DNA of 64,000 nt. Source: Diphasiastrum complanatum (Eukaryota; Streptophyta; Lycopodiopsida; Lycopodiales; Lycopodiaceae). Below the pieces are notes generated by a model. The model had not been told where the DNA came from and did no database searches. It was given only the letters and a program-made list of their open reading frames with translations. Where the stretch lies: NCBI GenBank assembly GCA_029204225.1, contig CM055097.1, forward strand, positions 12,942,721-13,006,720, in the 5' to 3' direction. Within the stretch, counting starts at the first letter, position 1. Each line of letters starts with the position of its first letter. Below, piece by piece: positions 22,201 through 30,859 of the stretch. The position numbers and the translations under genes were made by a program.

Positions 22201-22480
22201 TAACAATGCAGTTGGATCCCTAGGTCAGATAGTCCTTGGTGATGCTATACAACCATGTCCAGTGGTAGGGATCATTTAACTAAATCCGATGTGTCAAAAG
22301 ATAAGCTTCAAGAGCAACACATGTTATTCTTCATGGTGAATAGGTCAGAGTCATCCATGCATTTTGACTGATAGTAATATGGTGACTCTCTACAACAGGT
22401 TGTTGTTGGAAGGACTATGGAAATGCGAAGCTCTGGTTGAGGATGAGAATATCTCATAGGATGATTTCCAAACCAGGAGG
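19220..22480. other. Long stretch with no gene I can support
   Basis: Several open frames of 60-100 codons occur on both strands, but none has a recognisable motif or consistent frame. The region is bracketed by copies of the ATTGGC hairpin (19,200 and 22,509), so it may be the body of one degraded element. It contains a 36-bp tandem duplication at 21,019-21,090. Confidence 0.35.
21019..21090 (+). repeat. 36-bp tandem duplication
   Basis: The unit GATTCCTATGAGTGGACCCG... occurs twice back to back with no visible difference, so the duplication is recent or conserved. It overlaps only doubtful open frames. Confidence 0.7.
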
Positions 22481-22508
22481 TCACAATATTATCCCTCTCT
22501 TTTATTGG

Positions 22509-22528
22509 ATTGGCAGTCCCATGCCAAT
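22509..22528. repeat. Hairpin repeat ATTGGC...GCCAAT, copy 2
   Basis: ATTGGCAGTCCCATGCCAAT, preceded by CCCTCTCTTTTATTGG, matches the copy at 19,200. It lies about 100 bp before the Gypsy gag remnant, so it may belong to that element's leader. Confidence 0.5.
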
Positions 22529-22629
22529 GACTGCTGCACATTAGCAGGGTTTGTCGTCGTCGGTGTCCTTGTGGAGTATGGACATGGCCCTCACCAAGAG
22601 TAATCCCTCCTAACGGATGAGCACCTAGG

Positions 22630-22868
22630 CTTGATTTTCCTTGGTATGATGATACGACTGATCCAACACTCTATCTCCAAGTCTATGAGAAAGCTTGTGA
22701 GGTCTACGGAGAAACGACCCCCGAAGAGAAACTCGGATTATTTAGTATGACTTTTACCGATGTGGCTCGAGAATGATACTTTAACCTAGAGTGCCATGGG
22801 CGTAATGAGTGGGAATCTCTTAAGGATTCATTCACAAAGTGATTGAAATCATTGAGATTCCTAGAAAG
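22630..22868 (+). pseudogene. Gypsy gag, part 1 (interrupted by a Copia insertion)
   Basis: One plus-strand frame reads 'PRLDFPWYDDTTDPTLYL', 'ACEVYGETTPEEKLGLFSM' and 'NEWESLKDSF'. This is the same Ty3 gag family as at 15,132 on the minus strand ('PRLDLPKYNGLTDPVRFL...LFSMALTG'). A stop replaces the Trp expected before 'YFN'. The sequence is cut at 22,868 by the Copia element and resumes at 27,145. Confidence 0.7.
22864..22868 (+). other. Target-site duplication, left copy (GAAAG)
   Basis: GAAAG directly precedes the LTR start TGTCGC. The same five bases follow the right LTR at 27,140-27,144. Five-base duplications are normal for Copia integration. Confidence 0.85.
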
Positions 22869-23707
22869 TGTCGCAGGAGCTCGTGCGTGGGACTGATTCG
22901 TGTTCGTCCCCACTTCGTCTTCTTTATCGCGAACAATTTTCTGTCTTTTAATTTTCTTTTGTGTAGAAGCCCTCACAGGATCCCAGACACTCGATTACGC
23001 ATCACAGAACATATTCTATTCTAGCAATCATGATACACAACACAAGACAAGATGCACAAAAATAGAGTAACTGAATTATCAGTTTTAGTTTAGAGTGAAT
23101 TTGTCAGTGTCTCGCTCGTTGGCGGAATGACATTCTACTCTTTCGTTGTGTTTTGCTCGTTGGCAGACTTTCATGCATAGCTCTGGTGTCTTTACTTTCT
23201 TACTCTATTCGCTATGTCTCTCTTTGTCTCTTACAGATCTCTATATTCACATATTCTATTATGATCCAGAGAGGATCGTTTATACCTCCACTATGTGGAG
23301 TTTACAAGATAGCTAAACAGCGAATCACATGACTAGTTAACGCTAATCAACTAGTTAGTTAGTCTTCGTCGTTGCTACTCGTTTCAGCTGGGCGTGAAGC
23401 CCGTTGAGCTGTCAGCTGGTAGCGCGAAAGATTTTTCTTCGTCTGTTTCGTAATCTCTCATTTGTTTTCGTTCTTTTCATTTCTTTTTGTAGTTTTTGTT
23501 TCGCGTCCCTTTTGCGGTTTGCGAACCTGGAGGTGTGTTTGCGATTCACGATTGATTCACAAATCGTTTTTGCTTCGAGTCAAAGACACATTGACTATCG
23601 CGAATTGTTCTCATTTGAGTCAAAGTCATGTTGACTGTCGCGAATTATTCAACCTTCGTGTCTTGTTCGTGCTGCGACAAAGTTGTAAGAGTTCACCATT
23701 TCTGACA
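22869..23707 (-). repeat. 3' LTR (left) of the nested Copia element
   Basis: Its ends are TGTCGCAGG...TTTCTGACA, that is TG...CA, with length 839 bp. It aligns throughout with the right LTR once the insertion there is removed. It includes a CTCGCTCGTTGGC block near 23,110 that recurs at 26,535. Confidence 0.9.
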
Positions 23708-24188
23708 CTCCTTCTTGAACCTTGCATCTTTGTTCGTTTAATCCAATTGTCTCTCTGTGCTTGGTAAAGAGTGGCTTGTCGAGCCATTTCGTAAGGAGAT
23801 CTACAATCATATTTTTTGATTTTATGAACTGCACCTAGAGCTCTCCTTTCGAGATCAAATCTTGAATATGATGGTACTTAAGAGGAATGTGCTTTGTCTT
23901 TGAATGAAAGACAGGATCCTAGGACAGATAGATGGCACTCTGAGAGTCCATCATCATCGTGCTTGGCCCCTCTTGTGGTATCCCGATTGCCTCCAATATC
24001 ATTTGCAGCCACAGTACCTCTTTCGCCACTTTCGAGGCTGCGACATACTCAGCTTCGCAAGAGGATTGACCTACCAAGGTTTGTTTTTTGGATATCCAGC
24101 TGATTGAAGCTTCGCACGCTATCGTACATCCTCCAATAATGGACTTGTTGTCATCTTTGCAGCTCACCCAGCTCGCATCATACGACAA
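23649..24188 (-). pseudogene. Copia RNase H and C-terminus fragment
   Basis: The frame 24,188-23,919 contains 'DASWVSCKDDNKSIIGG' and 'SKKQTLVGQSSCEAEYVAA', the Copia RNase H signature. A second frame (23,834-23,649) carries the terminal 'DLLTKWLDKPLFTKHRE' block and runs into the LTR. The fragment abuts protease sequence at about 24,188; everything between is deleted. Confidence 0.8.
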
Positions 24189-24189
24189 G

Positions 24190-25380
24190 TGTTGCCGTCG
24201 AACAAAACTTGAATGCCTAGATCTGCCATCTTGGAGACAGATAGCAGATCTTTTCTGAGTGAGGGCACATAGAGTGCTCCAAGTAGCTCTGCTTAGCCTG
24301 GCAGTGTTTGTAGCTATAGAGAGCCAATGCCCTTGACATCGTGTCTGCTTCCATCGCCTAGAATCACCGCTCTGTTGTTTTCGAGTTCGCGAAAGTTGAT
24401 CAAGATCTTCTTGTTGCAGGTTATGTGAGATGTTGCTCCTGAATCGATGACCACATCATAGTCATGTTCGGAGTAGCTTGTCGAAGCTTTGTCGAGTATC
24501 GTGAAAGCTTCGTCACCTCTTTCTGCATCTTTAGATGATTCTGCAACGTTTGTCTTTTCAGCTTTTTTTTTTTTCTTTTTGGGTTGAATCTGCAGTCGTA
24601 TGCAGAATGCCCTTTCTTCTTGTAGTGCATGCAAGGTATTGCTGGATTGAACCATCATTTGTTGGCTGTATGGCCTGGTTTGTGGCAGTGATTGCAGGAA
24701 GAAGATTGTTGATTCGAGGACTTCGACTTCTTGAATCTTGGCTTGTTTTTGTTCTTCTTCTTTCTTTTTGTGAAGAGAGCCTTCTCTTGATCACTGCTTT
24801 CCTCTCCTTCATCTCTCATCAGTCTCTCATCAGCGACAAGACTGACTGCTTTGTCAAATGTCATATCTAGTAGACTCAGTATGAGCATTCTTAGCGGCTG
24901 ATAGGACCTCGGTAGAGATTTCATAAAGTACATCAGCTGCTGTGGTGCTGGGACCTGGTGCTCCTGTCCTGATGCAGCGAGTTGAGCGAAGGTCTTTTTG
25001 ATCTTCTCAATGTGCTGATTCAACTGGTTGCCATCCCACCGTATTGATTGCAGCTAATTGTGATGGCGCATGACTGAAGCTGCAGTCCTCACTTCATACT
25101 TCTGCTTTAATCTTTCCCATGCTGCATGGCTGCTTTTGCAGTCTTCAATCTGCATGAGTAGATCTTCATTTATGGACAAAACGATGACCGCCATTGCGCG
25201 CCCATCCTTTCTGATCCATTCAGCTCTCCTCGGGTCTCTCTCTGGAGGCTGCACCTCTGAGAGCTTGGTCACCGACCAGATGCCTTCGCCCATCAGGAGT
25301 GTTTTGATTTTGGATGTCCAGATTCTGTAATTTGCGCCATCGAGACTGATTGCTACTCTGGTCTGGATTGTCGTAGCCAT
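24190..25380 (-). pseudogene. Copia gag and protease of the nested element
   Basis: Gag begins at the ATG at 25,380, with 'SLDGANYRIWTSKIKTLL' in its first 30 residues, and runs to a first break near 25,050. The next frame (25,023-24,655) holds a Lys-rich stretch and a CCHC knuckle, 'CNHCHKPGHTANK'. A second knuckle-like 'CMHYKKKGHSAYDC' appears in the frame starting at 24,630. Protease entry 'DVVIDSGATSHIT' lies in the frame 24,658-24,314, followed by 'GDGSRHDVKGIG' and, after a stop, 'LYVPSLRKDLLSVSK'. The protease active site DSG is intact, unlike at 5,680. Two knuckles in tandem are not the usual single one. Confidence 0.75.
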
Positions 25381-25431
25381 ATTGTGTTGTCTGGAAGAAT
25401 TACTGTTGGGATATTAGTAGTGACTACCTGT

Positions 25432-25445
25432 TGGCTCTGATACCA
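25432..25445 (-). other. Primer-binding site of the nested Copia element
   Basis: TGGCTCTGATACCA is the complement of TGGTATCAGAGCCA (initiator tRNA-Met type). It touches the LTR boundary at 25,446 with no gap. Confidence 0.85.
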
Positions 25446-27139
25446 TGTCGCGGGAGCGCGTGCGTGGGACTGATTCTTGTTCATCCCCACTTCATCTTCT
25501 TTATCGCGAACAATTTTCTGTCTATTAATTTTCTTTTGTGCGGAAGCCCTTACAGGATCCCAGACACTCGACTACGCATCACAGAACATATTGTATTCTA
25601 GCAATCATGATACACAGCACAAGACAAGATGCACGAAAATAGAGTAACTGAATTATCAGTTTTAGTTTAGAGTGAATTATGTCAAAGTATAGCAAAATGG
25701 ACCAAGAATATATCTGAATCAGATCCACAAGTGTGATTGGATGTTAGATTAGATCAACCTATCAATCTACACAAGATTAGATAGCACTTAAATCAAATCT
25801 AGATGAATAAATCTAACAAGAACAATCATTATTAATCAAAACTTGTACTTGCTGGTTTCACACGTGTGAAAACCTATCAGAGTACGGACATTAGGCTGAG
25901 AATAAAGTATACTAAGCTTAGAACCCAATCAATGCATAAAAACACAAGACAAATAGAGAGAAAACACTAAAACTGCTCCAAAACCAAGATTTAGCTTCCA
26001 TGTCAATTATGGCCAAATGAGCCACCATATATACACAAGAGCTGATGCTTACTCAGCTGATTTGGCACGTGTGAGAGTGCCTGCTCATCAAAGGATCCAC
26101 CAATAATCATCAATATGGCACATGGACCAAGTTTCCTAACTTATAGCCACCTCCCTTGATTTCAGGCAATTTTCCTAATTTATAGGGACTTGCACCTACT
26201 ACAAGTTGGATCTCACCTACTACTGATGTTTTCACACGTGTGAGCAGTCCTTGGCACGTGTGAGATCACTCCTATCCATGTGAAATAGCTTTTCCTACCA
26301 ATAAAATGATGCCAAGTGGCATATAGCTAGAAAACTAGATTTTGGCCATTTTAGCCACTAGATCTCAAATGAAATCGTATGTATAGCCTATATGATTCAT
26401 CTAAATGATAAATGCATCTATTTCACACGTGGGAACAAGCTCCACACATGTCTTATGATGATATGTACTACTCATAATGGTATTCACAAGATATGATCAA
26501 GTTAGCTTTTGCCAATTTTAACAAATTCGTCAATGTCTCGCTCGTTGGCGAAATGACATTCTACTCTTTCGCTGTGTTCTGCTCGTTGGCAGACTTTCAT
26601 GCATAGCTCTGGTGTCTTTACTTTCTTACTCTATTCACTACGTCTCTCTCTGTCTCTTACAGATCTCTATATTCACATATTCTATTATGATCCAGAGAGG
26701 ATCGTTTATACCTCCACTATGTGGAGTTTACAAGATAGCTAAACATCGAATCACATGACTAGTTAATGCTAATCAACTAGTTAGTTAGTCTCCGTCATTG
26801 CTACTTGTTTCAGCTGGGCGTGAAGCCCGTTGAGCTGCCAGCTAGCAGTGCAAAGATTGTTCTTCGTCTGTTTCGTAATCTCCCGTTTGCTTTCATTCTT
26901 TTCGTTTCTTTTTGTAGTTTTCGTTTCGCGTCCCTTTTGCGGTCTGCGGTCCCGGAGGTGTGTTTGCGATTCGCGATTGATTTGCAAATTGTTCATGCTT
27001 CGAGTCAAAGACACGTTGACTGTCGCGAATTGTTCTCGTTCGTGCTTCGAGTCAAAGTCATGTTGACTGTCGTGAATTGTTCGACCTTCGTGTCTTGTTC
27101 ATGCTGCGACAAAGTTGCAGGAGTTCACCATTTCTAACA
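25446..27139 (-). repeat. 5' LTR (right) of the nested Copia element, split by a solo LTR
   Basis: Its ends are TGTCGCGGG...TTTCTAACA. The two LTR parts (25,446-25,679 and 26,524-27,139) together align with the 839-bp left LTR. The 844 bp in between have no counterpart in the left LTR. Confidence 0.9.
25680..26523 (-). repeat. Solo LTR inserted in the right LTR, rich in CACGTG palindromes
   Basis: The inserted block starts TGTCAAAGTATAGC and ends TTTTAACA, so it has TG...CA ends. AATTA on the left and AATTC on the right are a slightly decayed 5-bp target duplication. It has no coding content. TATATA at about 26,030 could be a promoter element on the minus strand. It carries several CACACGTGTGA or GCACGTGTGA motifs (about 25,860, 26,066, 26,234, 26,254) and related CACGTG/CACATG variants. 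These are the result expected when recombination between two LTRs removes an element's interior. Confidence 0.75.
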
Positions 27140-27144
27140 GAAAG
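27140..27144 (+). other. Target-site duplication, right copy (GAAAG)
   Basis: GAAAG follows the right LTR end TTTCTAACA and matches 22,864-22,868. Confidence 0.85.
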
Positions 27145-27440
27145 TCCATTCTTATTACTAGTAAGATTAAGATGAGAAAGGATGAGAGGGTATGAGATTA
27201 CATTGAATGCCTCAAAGATCTTAAAATGAATGCCCTTCTCACTTAGCACCTGACCATATATGGGTCATGGTTGGCCTTCCGAAATTGGACGTGAACTTAG
27301 ACCGCAAGAATCCTATGCTACCTTATGTGACGCCATGGCTGATGCCATCCGAGAGGAAGATGAGGGTCTAGACGAAAATATGAACCCCAACGTTCGAGAG
27401 TTACCATTGTTGACCAAGCTCCAAAATGTGAACTCATAAA
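27145..27440 (+). pseudogene. Gypsy gag, part 2
   Basis: After the Copia insertion the plus strand resumes Gypsy gag, with 'DYIECLKDLKMNALLT' and, in another frame, 'DAMADAIREEDEGLDENMN'. The latter matches 'DDTIREEDEDLDDE' of the Gypsy remnant at 14,600, which confirms that both flanks belong to one interrupted gene. Several stops and at least two frameshifts are present. Homology ends around 27,440. Confidence 0.65.
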
Positions 27441-28496
27441 ATCGAGGTATTAAGTTGAGAATATTGCTATAGTTAGAATGATTGTCAAACGATATTGTTT
27501 TTGTAAATATATCCACTGTCATGAGAGTGATCTCCCTTTTAATGTGATACCCTAATGGAAGTCATTTCTTGAATAAAGCAACATATATGATTATATTTGA
27601 TCATATTCGAACACTTTTGAAGATCAAATATAATCTAAGGAATGAATGTCAAGAAATATCCAAGAGAAGACTTTTTAAAGGACGTACTTTAATGAAGGAC
27701 ATAATGGCTCTTGGCTACCCGTTGGAATCATTTTCGTATATGCCTATCTGTATGGGCCATTTATCTATTTACTCACCTACTGGGCCATTCTATCATGCAC
27801 GTAAGTTTGAAATTGTTGTATTCTAGGCCTTTTTGTATCACCTTGATAGATGTGCCTATAAGTCAGAATACAATACGATGTAAATTGTTGTAGACAATAA
27901 ATTTACATAGTGTGAGAATGCTCATCAACTAATAATTAGAAGAAAAATACACTACACAAGGCTTGCATGTACTAGTTGAAAATAAGTGATGTTTGAGTCC
28001 AATGCCTTCAAGAGACTTATCTTAGTCTCCCAAAATCCCTCCCTAATGAAGTCAACAAGAAGTCTAGATGTGCATGGCTAAGCCTTGAGTTAAGATCATG
28101 AACTTTGTGGTACTAGTTGCCTAGGCACCACAAACGATGCCTCTTAAACTTACTGAAAAAACTTACTTCCAAAAGTGTGAACTACCCAAAAATGCTCTTT
28201 GTACAAAACCAAGTGAAACTATCGGTTGACAACAAAATCATGAGGGGAGATGAAAAGTTGGTAATGTGACATGTCATGTGCAGTTACTTTGATTACCTTC
28301 AAGGGATATACTACACTTAGTCCTATCAATGGCTTGAATTAGGCCTAAGAACCCCAAAATGAGCACTTCTATGAAGGGCCTTTTCAAAAGTTAAAACAAC
28401 CCAATGTAGCAGTAGTAATCATTTAAGTCTAAAGTTGACTTTAAATTGGAGAAAAATAAAGTATATTAGAAAAGTAGTAGAGAATTGAGTTACTTT

Positions 28497-28592
28497 GGAG
28501 CTCATTTGTAATTTTTATATTTGGAGAGTTCTCTCTCACCTCCTTTTTGGAGCTCATTTGTAATTTTTATTTTTGGAGAGTTCTCTCTCACA
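28497..28592 (+). repeat. 52-bp tandem duplication
   Basis: The unit GGAGCTCATTTGTAATTTTT...TTCTCTCTCAC occurs twice with period 52 and very few differences. Confidence 0.7.
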
Positions 28593-29629
28593 AAAAAATA
28601 TCATGGTATGGGGTTCATGTGCTCAGCTTAAGGCCTGATCTCTTGAACAACAATCAATTTGCTATATTCTCTTTAGTTCACTGAATATTTCACATTTTGT
28701 GGAGTCAATTGTGCAAAATGTCCATTTTGTTCTCATCACAAGATCTTATGGATGTCAATGATTTTCCACATGATTTGATGCTTGATACATAGTGTAATGC
28801 ATTCTTTGAGGCACATGCACATGGAATTATATGTTATCAAAGTTGTTTTTTGGGTTCATTGAGATAGTTTTAATTTTTTAGATTTGTCAACCTTTGGAAT
28901 TCACATTTAAGAGCAAGTTGATTAATGGCCCCTTCAGCTTGCTAATGTTTAGAGCATTAGATCCAAATACCTATTTCTCTATTTCTTTTGGTCTACCTTA
29001 GAGCACTTTGATTTTTAATGAAATTTTAGCTTCATATTTTTTTAGTGAACTTATAACCTCCCTTATTTTCTCTAGGTTTGGTTCCTTCGATGCTTTAAAA
29101 GGCAATGAAAACTAGGTTTAACTTTGTAGGTTTTTTATTGGTTTTAAATGCAATGATACTATAGCACTAAATATCAAATCTACAAGTTTTATTCTAATTT
29201 TCTAGCACTCATGATGAAGTGTAGATTTTCAAATAAGTTGGATTGAATTATTTTTATGAGCATCAATGATAATGTGTAGGGGAAGAGTGATTTGTGATAT
29301 AAGAAAGTTCTATGTTCAATGCAATAGGCATGGTCGAAGTGTGAGTCTCCCAATTCCACTTATGCGGGCCTTGCTATGGTACGAGTCACTAGCAACGCCT
29401 ATTTTTAGTAAGGTTGGCTAGAAATTTCTTCACGAGCACTAATGCTTAGGTGTATAGGGGTAGAGATTCTAAGGAAGTTGTAGGGTCATTGCCATAGGCC
29501 TACAACGAACTAGTAGTTCTCGTAAAAAAAAATTTGAAGCCAACCTTTCAAAAAACCTAAAAGTGTCATTTAAAGAGTAAAACACTAGAATAGATCCTAC
29601 AAATTTGAAGTTTAGACTCGAAAATAATG

Positions 29630-29846
29630 GATTTGCAAGAGGTAGAAACCTCACAAAATTCGAAACTAATCTATAAAGTGATGATATCAACAATTGGCGC
29701 ATCATGATTTGGTTTTTGTGGAGCACTTGGTGGTAAGGATGTGTTTGTAAGAGGTAGAAACCTTACAAAATTTGAAACTAATTTGATATCAACAATTGGT
29801 GCATCATGATTTGGTTTTTGTGGACCATTTGGTGGTAAGGATGTGA
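29630..29846 (+). repeat. Tandem duplication of about 110 bp
   Basis: A unit running from GCAAGAGGTAGAAACC to GGTGGTAAGGATGT is repeated directly. The second unit lacks about 10 bp and has scattered substitutions. It is not coding. Confidence 0.7.
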
Positions 29847-30004
29847 GCCACGGCCTAGGCCTTCTTACTGGTGTAAGTCATCTTAATGGTGTACTTCAAA
29901 TCCTTGTTCCCATGAGTAGTGGCTTTAGAGAGCCCTTGTATTCACCTCCTTGAATCCGTATTCATTGGAATAGAGAACCTGATCAGCTCTCCTCCATACC
30001 TTGC

Positions 30005-30756
30005 TTGCCACGTGAATTCTCATCACCAGAATTTATAAGCATGGGGGGAGGTTTTGGTCCTTGGCCAATGTCGCAAGTGCATTGGGAATTCTATCCGTGA
30101 CTTAAGTTTTTCACAAATAAGATAATGGTGCCAAGACCAATTCTGCTTGCAATCGTACGGTAAATTACGTGCCACGTGCCCGAAATGAAATAGTCAAAGA
30201 TATCGAATGGCCGGACGCCAGGTATCTTAAAAGACACGCGATCACTTAACGCTCGCCACCGTTGGATTGAGATTGTGCCAAGTTTCAAAAAGTGACCACT
30301 AATAAGTGAGCATGTGGCAAGCATGTCATGTGGCATGTATCCAGCTGGTGAGACGTAAACATAGAGTGCCATTAATCAATGTTCTGCGTAGTATCTTGAG
30401 TGGATACAAGCTCTCTATCGTTGGATATTACAGTAGACGTTCAGATTTTGCCACGTGTATAATGAAAGGTTCTAGTGGCGAATATTTTCCAGGTGGCAAG
30501 AATCTAAGCGATAGAGCGTAAAAGTCCTCGTGCCGTTACGCCCCCAGAGGAGATTGATCAAGACGAGAGAAAGGCCGAGAGGGTGAGTCTTAATGGCACG
30601 TTATGATTGAGTCCGCTGAGTTGGATTATGGACACGTGGAAAATGCTAATGGCTGAAATGCAGTTACGTGGCGAGATGTGAACGTTTATGATGAGATCCA
30701 ACCGTGTAAAGTAAAATTGGCTTAGCGTAATTAAGATTCGAGAGGCTGCGCGATAA
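30005..30756 (+). promoter_or_regulatory. Candidate promoter with four G-boxes
   Basis: The region upstream of the seven-exon gene contains four perfect CACGTG G-boxes at 30,009-30,014, 30,173-30,178, 30,452-30,457 and 30,633-30,638. Related CATGTGGC and TACGTGGC sequences occur near 30,311, 30,328 and 30,662. G-boxes bind plant bZIP and bHLH factors involved in ABA and light responses. Their density here suggests such control but does not prove it. No clear TATA box was seen close to the leader. Confidence 0.5.
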
Positions 30757-30834
30757 AGAGAGAGAGAGAGCGAGAGAGAAGAGAGAGCGAGAGCGAGAGA
30801 GAGAGAGAGAGAGGAAGAGGAGGAGGAGGAGGGA
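30757..30834 (+). promoter_or_regulatory. GA-rich 5' leader
   Basis: An almost pure purine run of GAGAGA with a few C interruptions, passing into GAGGAGGAGG, ends some 25 bp before the start codon at 30,860. GA runs in plant 5' leaders can be bound by BPC/GAGA-binding factors. It probably lies in the 5' UTR. Confidence 0.5.
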
Positions 30835-30859
30835 TAGGAAGAAGAAGAGAGAAAGAAAG

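Larger units (their letters stand above)
22869..27139 (-). mobile_element. LTR-bounded Copia element, internally deleted, inserted in Gypsy gag
   Basis: The element is bounded by related LTRs (22,869-23,707 and 25,446-27,139) and a GAAAG target duplication. It reads on the minus strand, with primer site at 25,432-25,445 and a polypurine-like AAGAAGGAG beside the left LTR. Internally it keeps gag, zinc knuckle and protease (24,190-25,380) and the RNase H end (23,650-24,188). Integrase and nearly all RT are missing, so it could move only with help from another copy. Its right LTR carries an 844-bp secondary insertion. In the first 210 bp of the LTRs I count about 13 differences by eye. Confidence 0.9.
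27441..29999. other. Intergenic, no gene supported
   Basis: About 2.5 kb of AT-rich DNA. Open frames around 27,569-27,893 lack recognisable motifs. It holds two tandem duplications (28,497-28,592 and 29,630-29,846), listed separately. No LTR ends or RNA genes were found. Confidence 0.4.
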
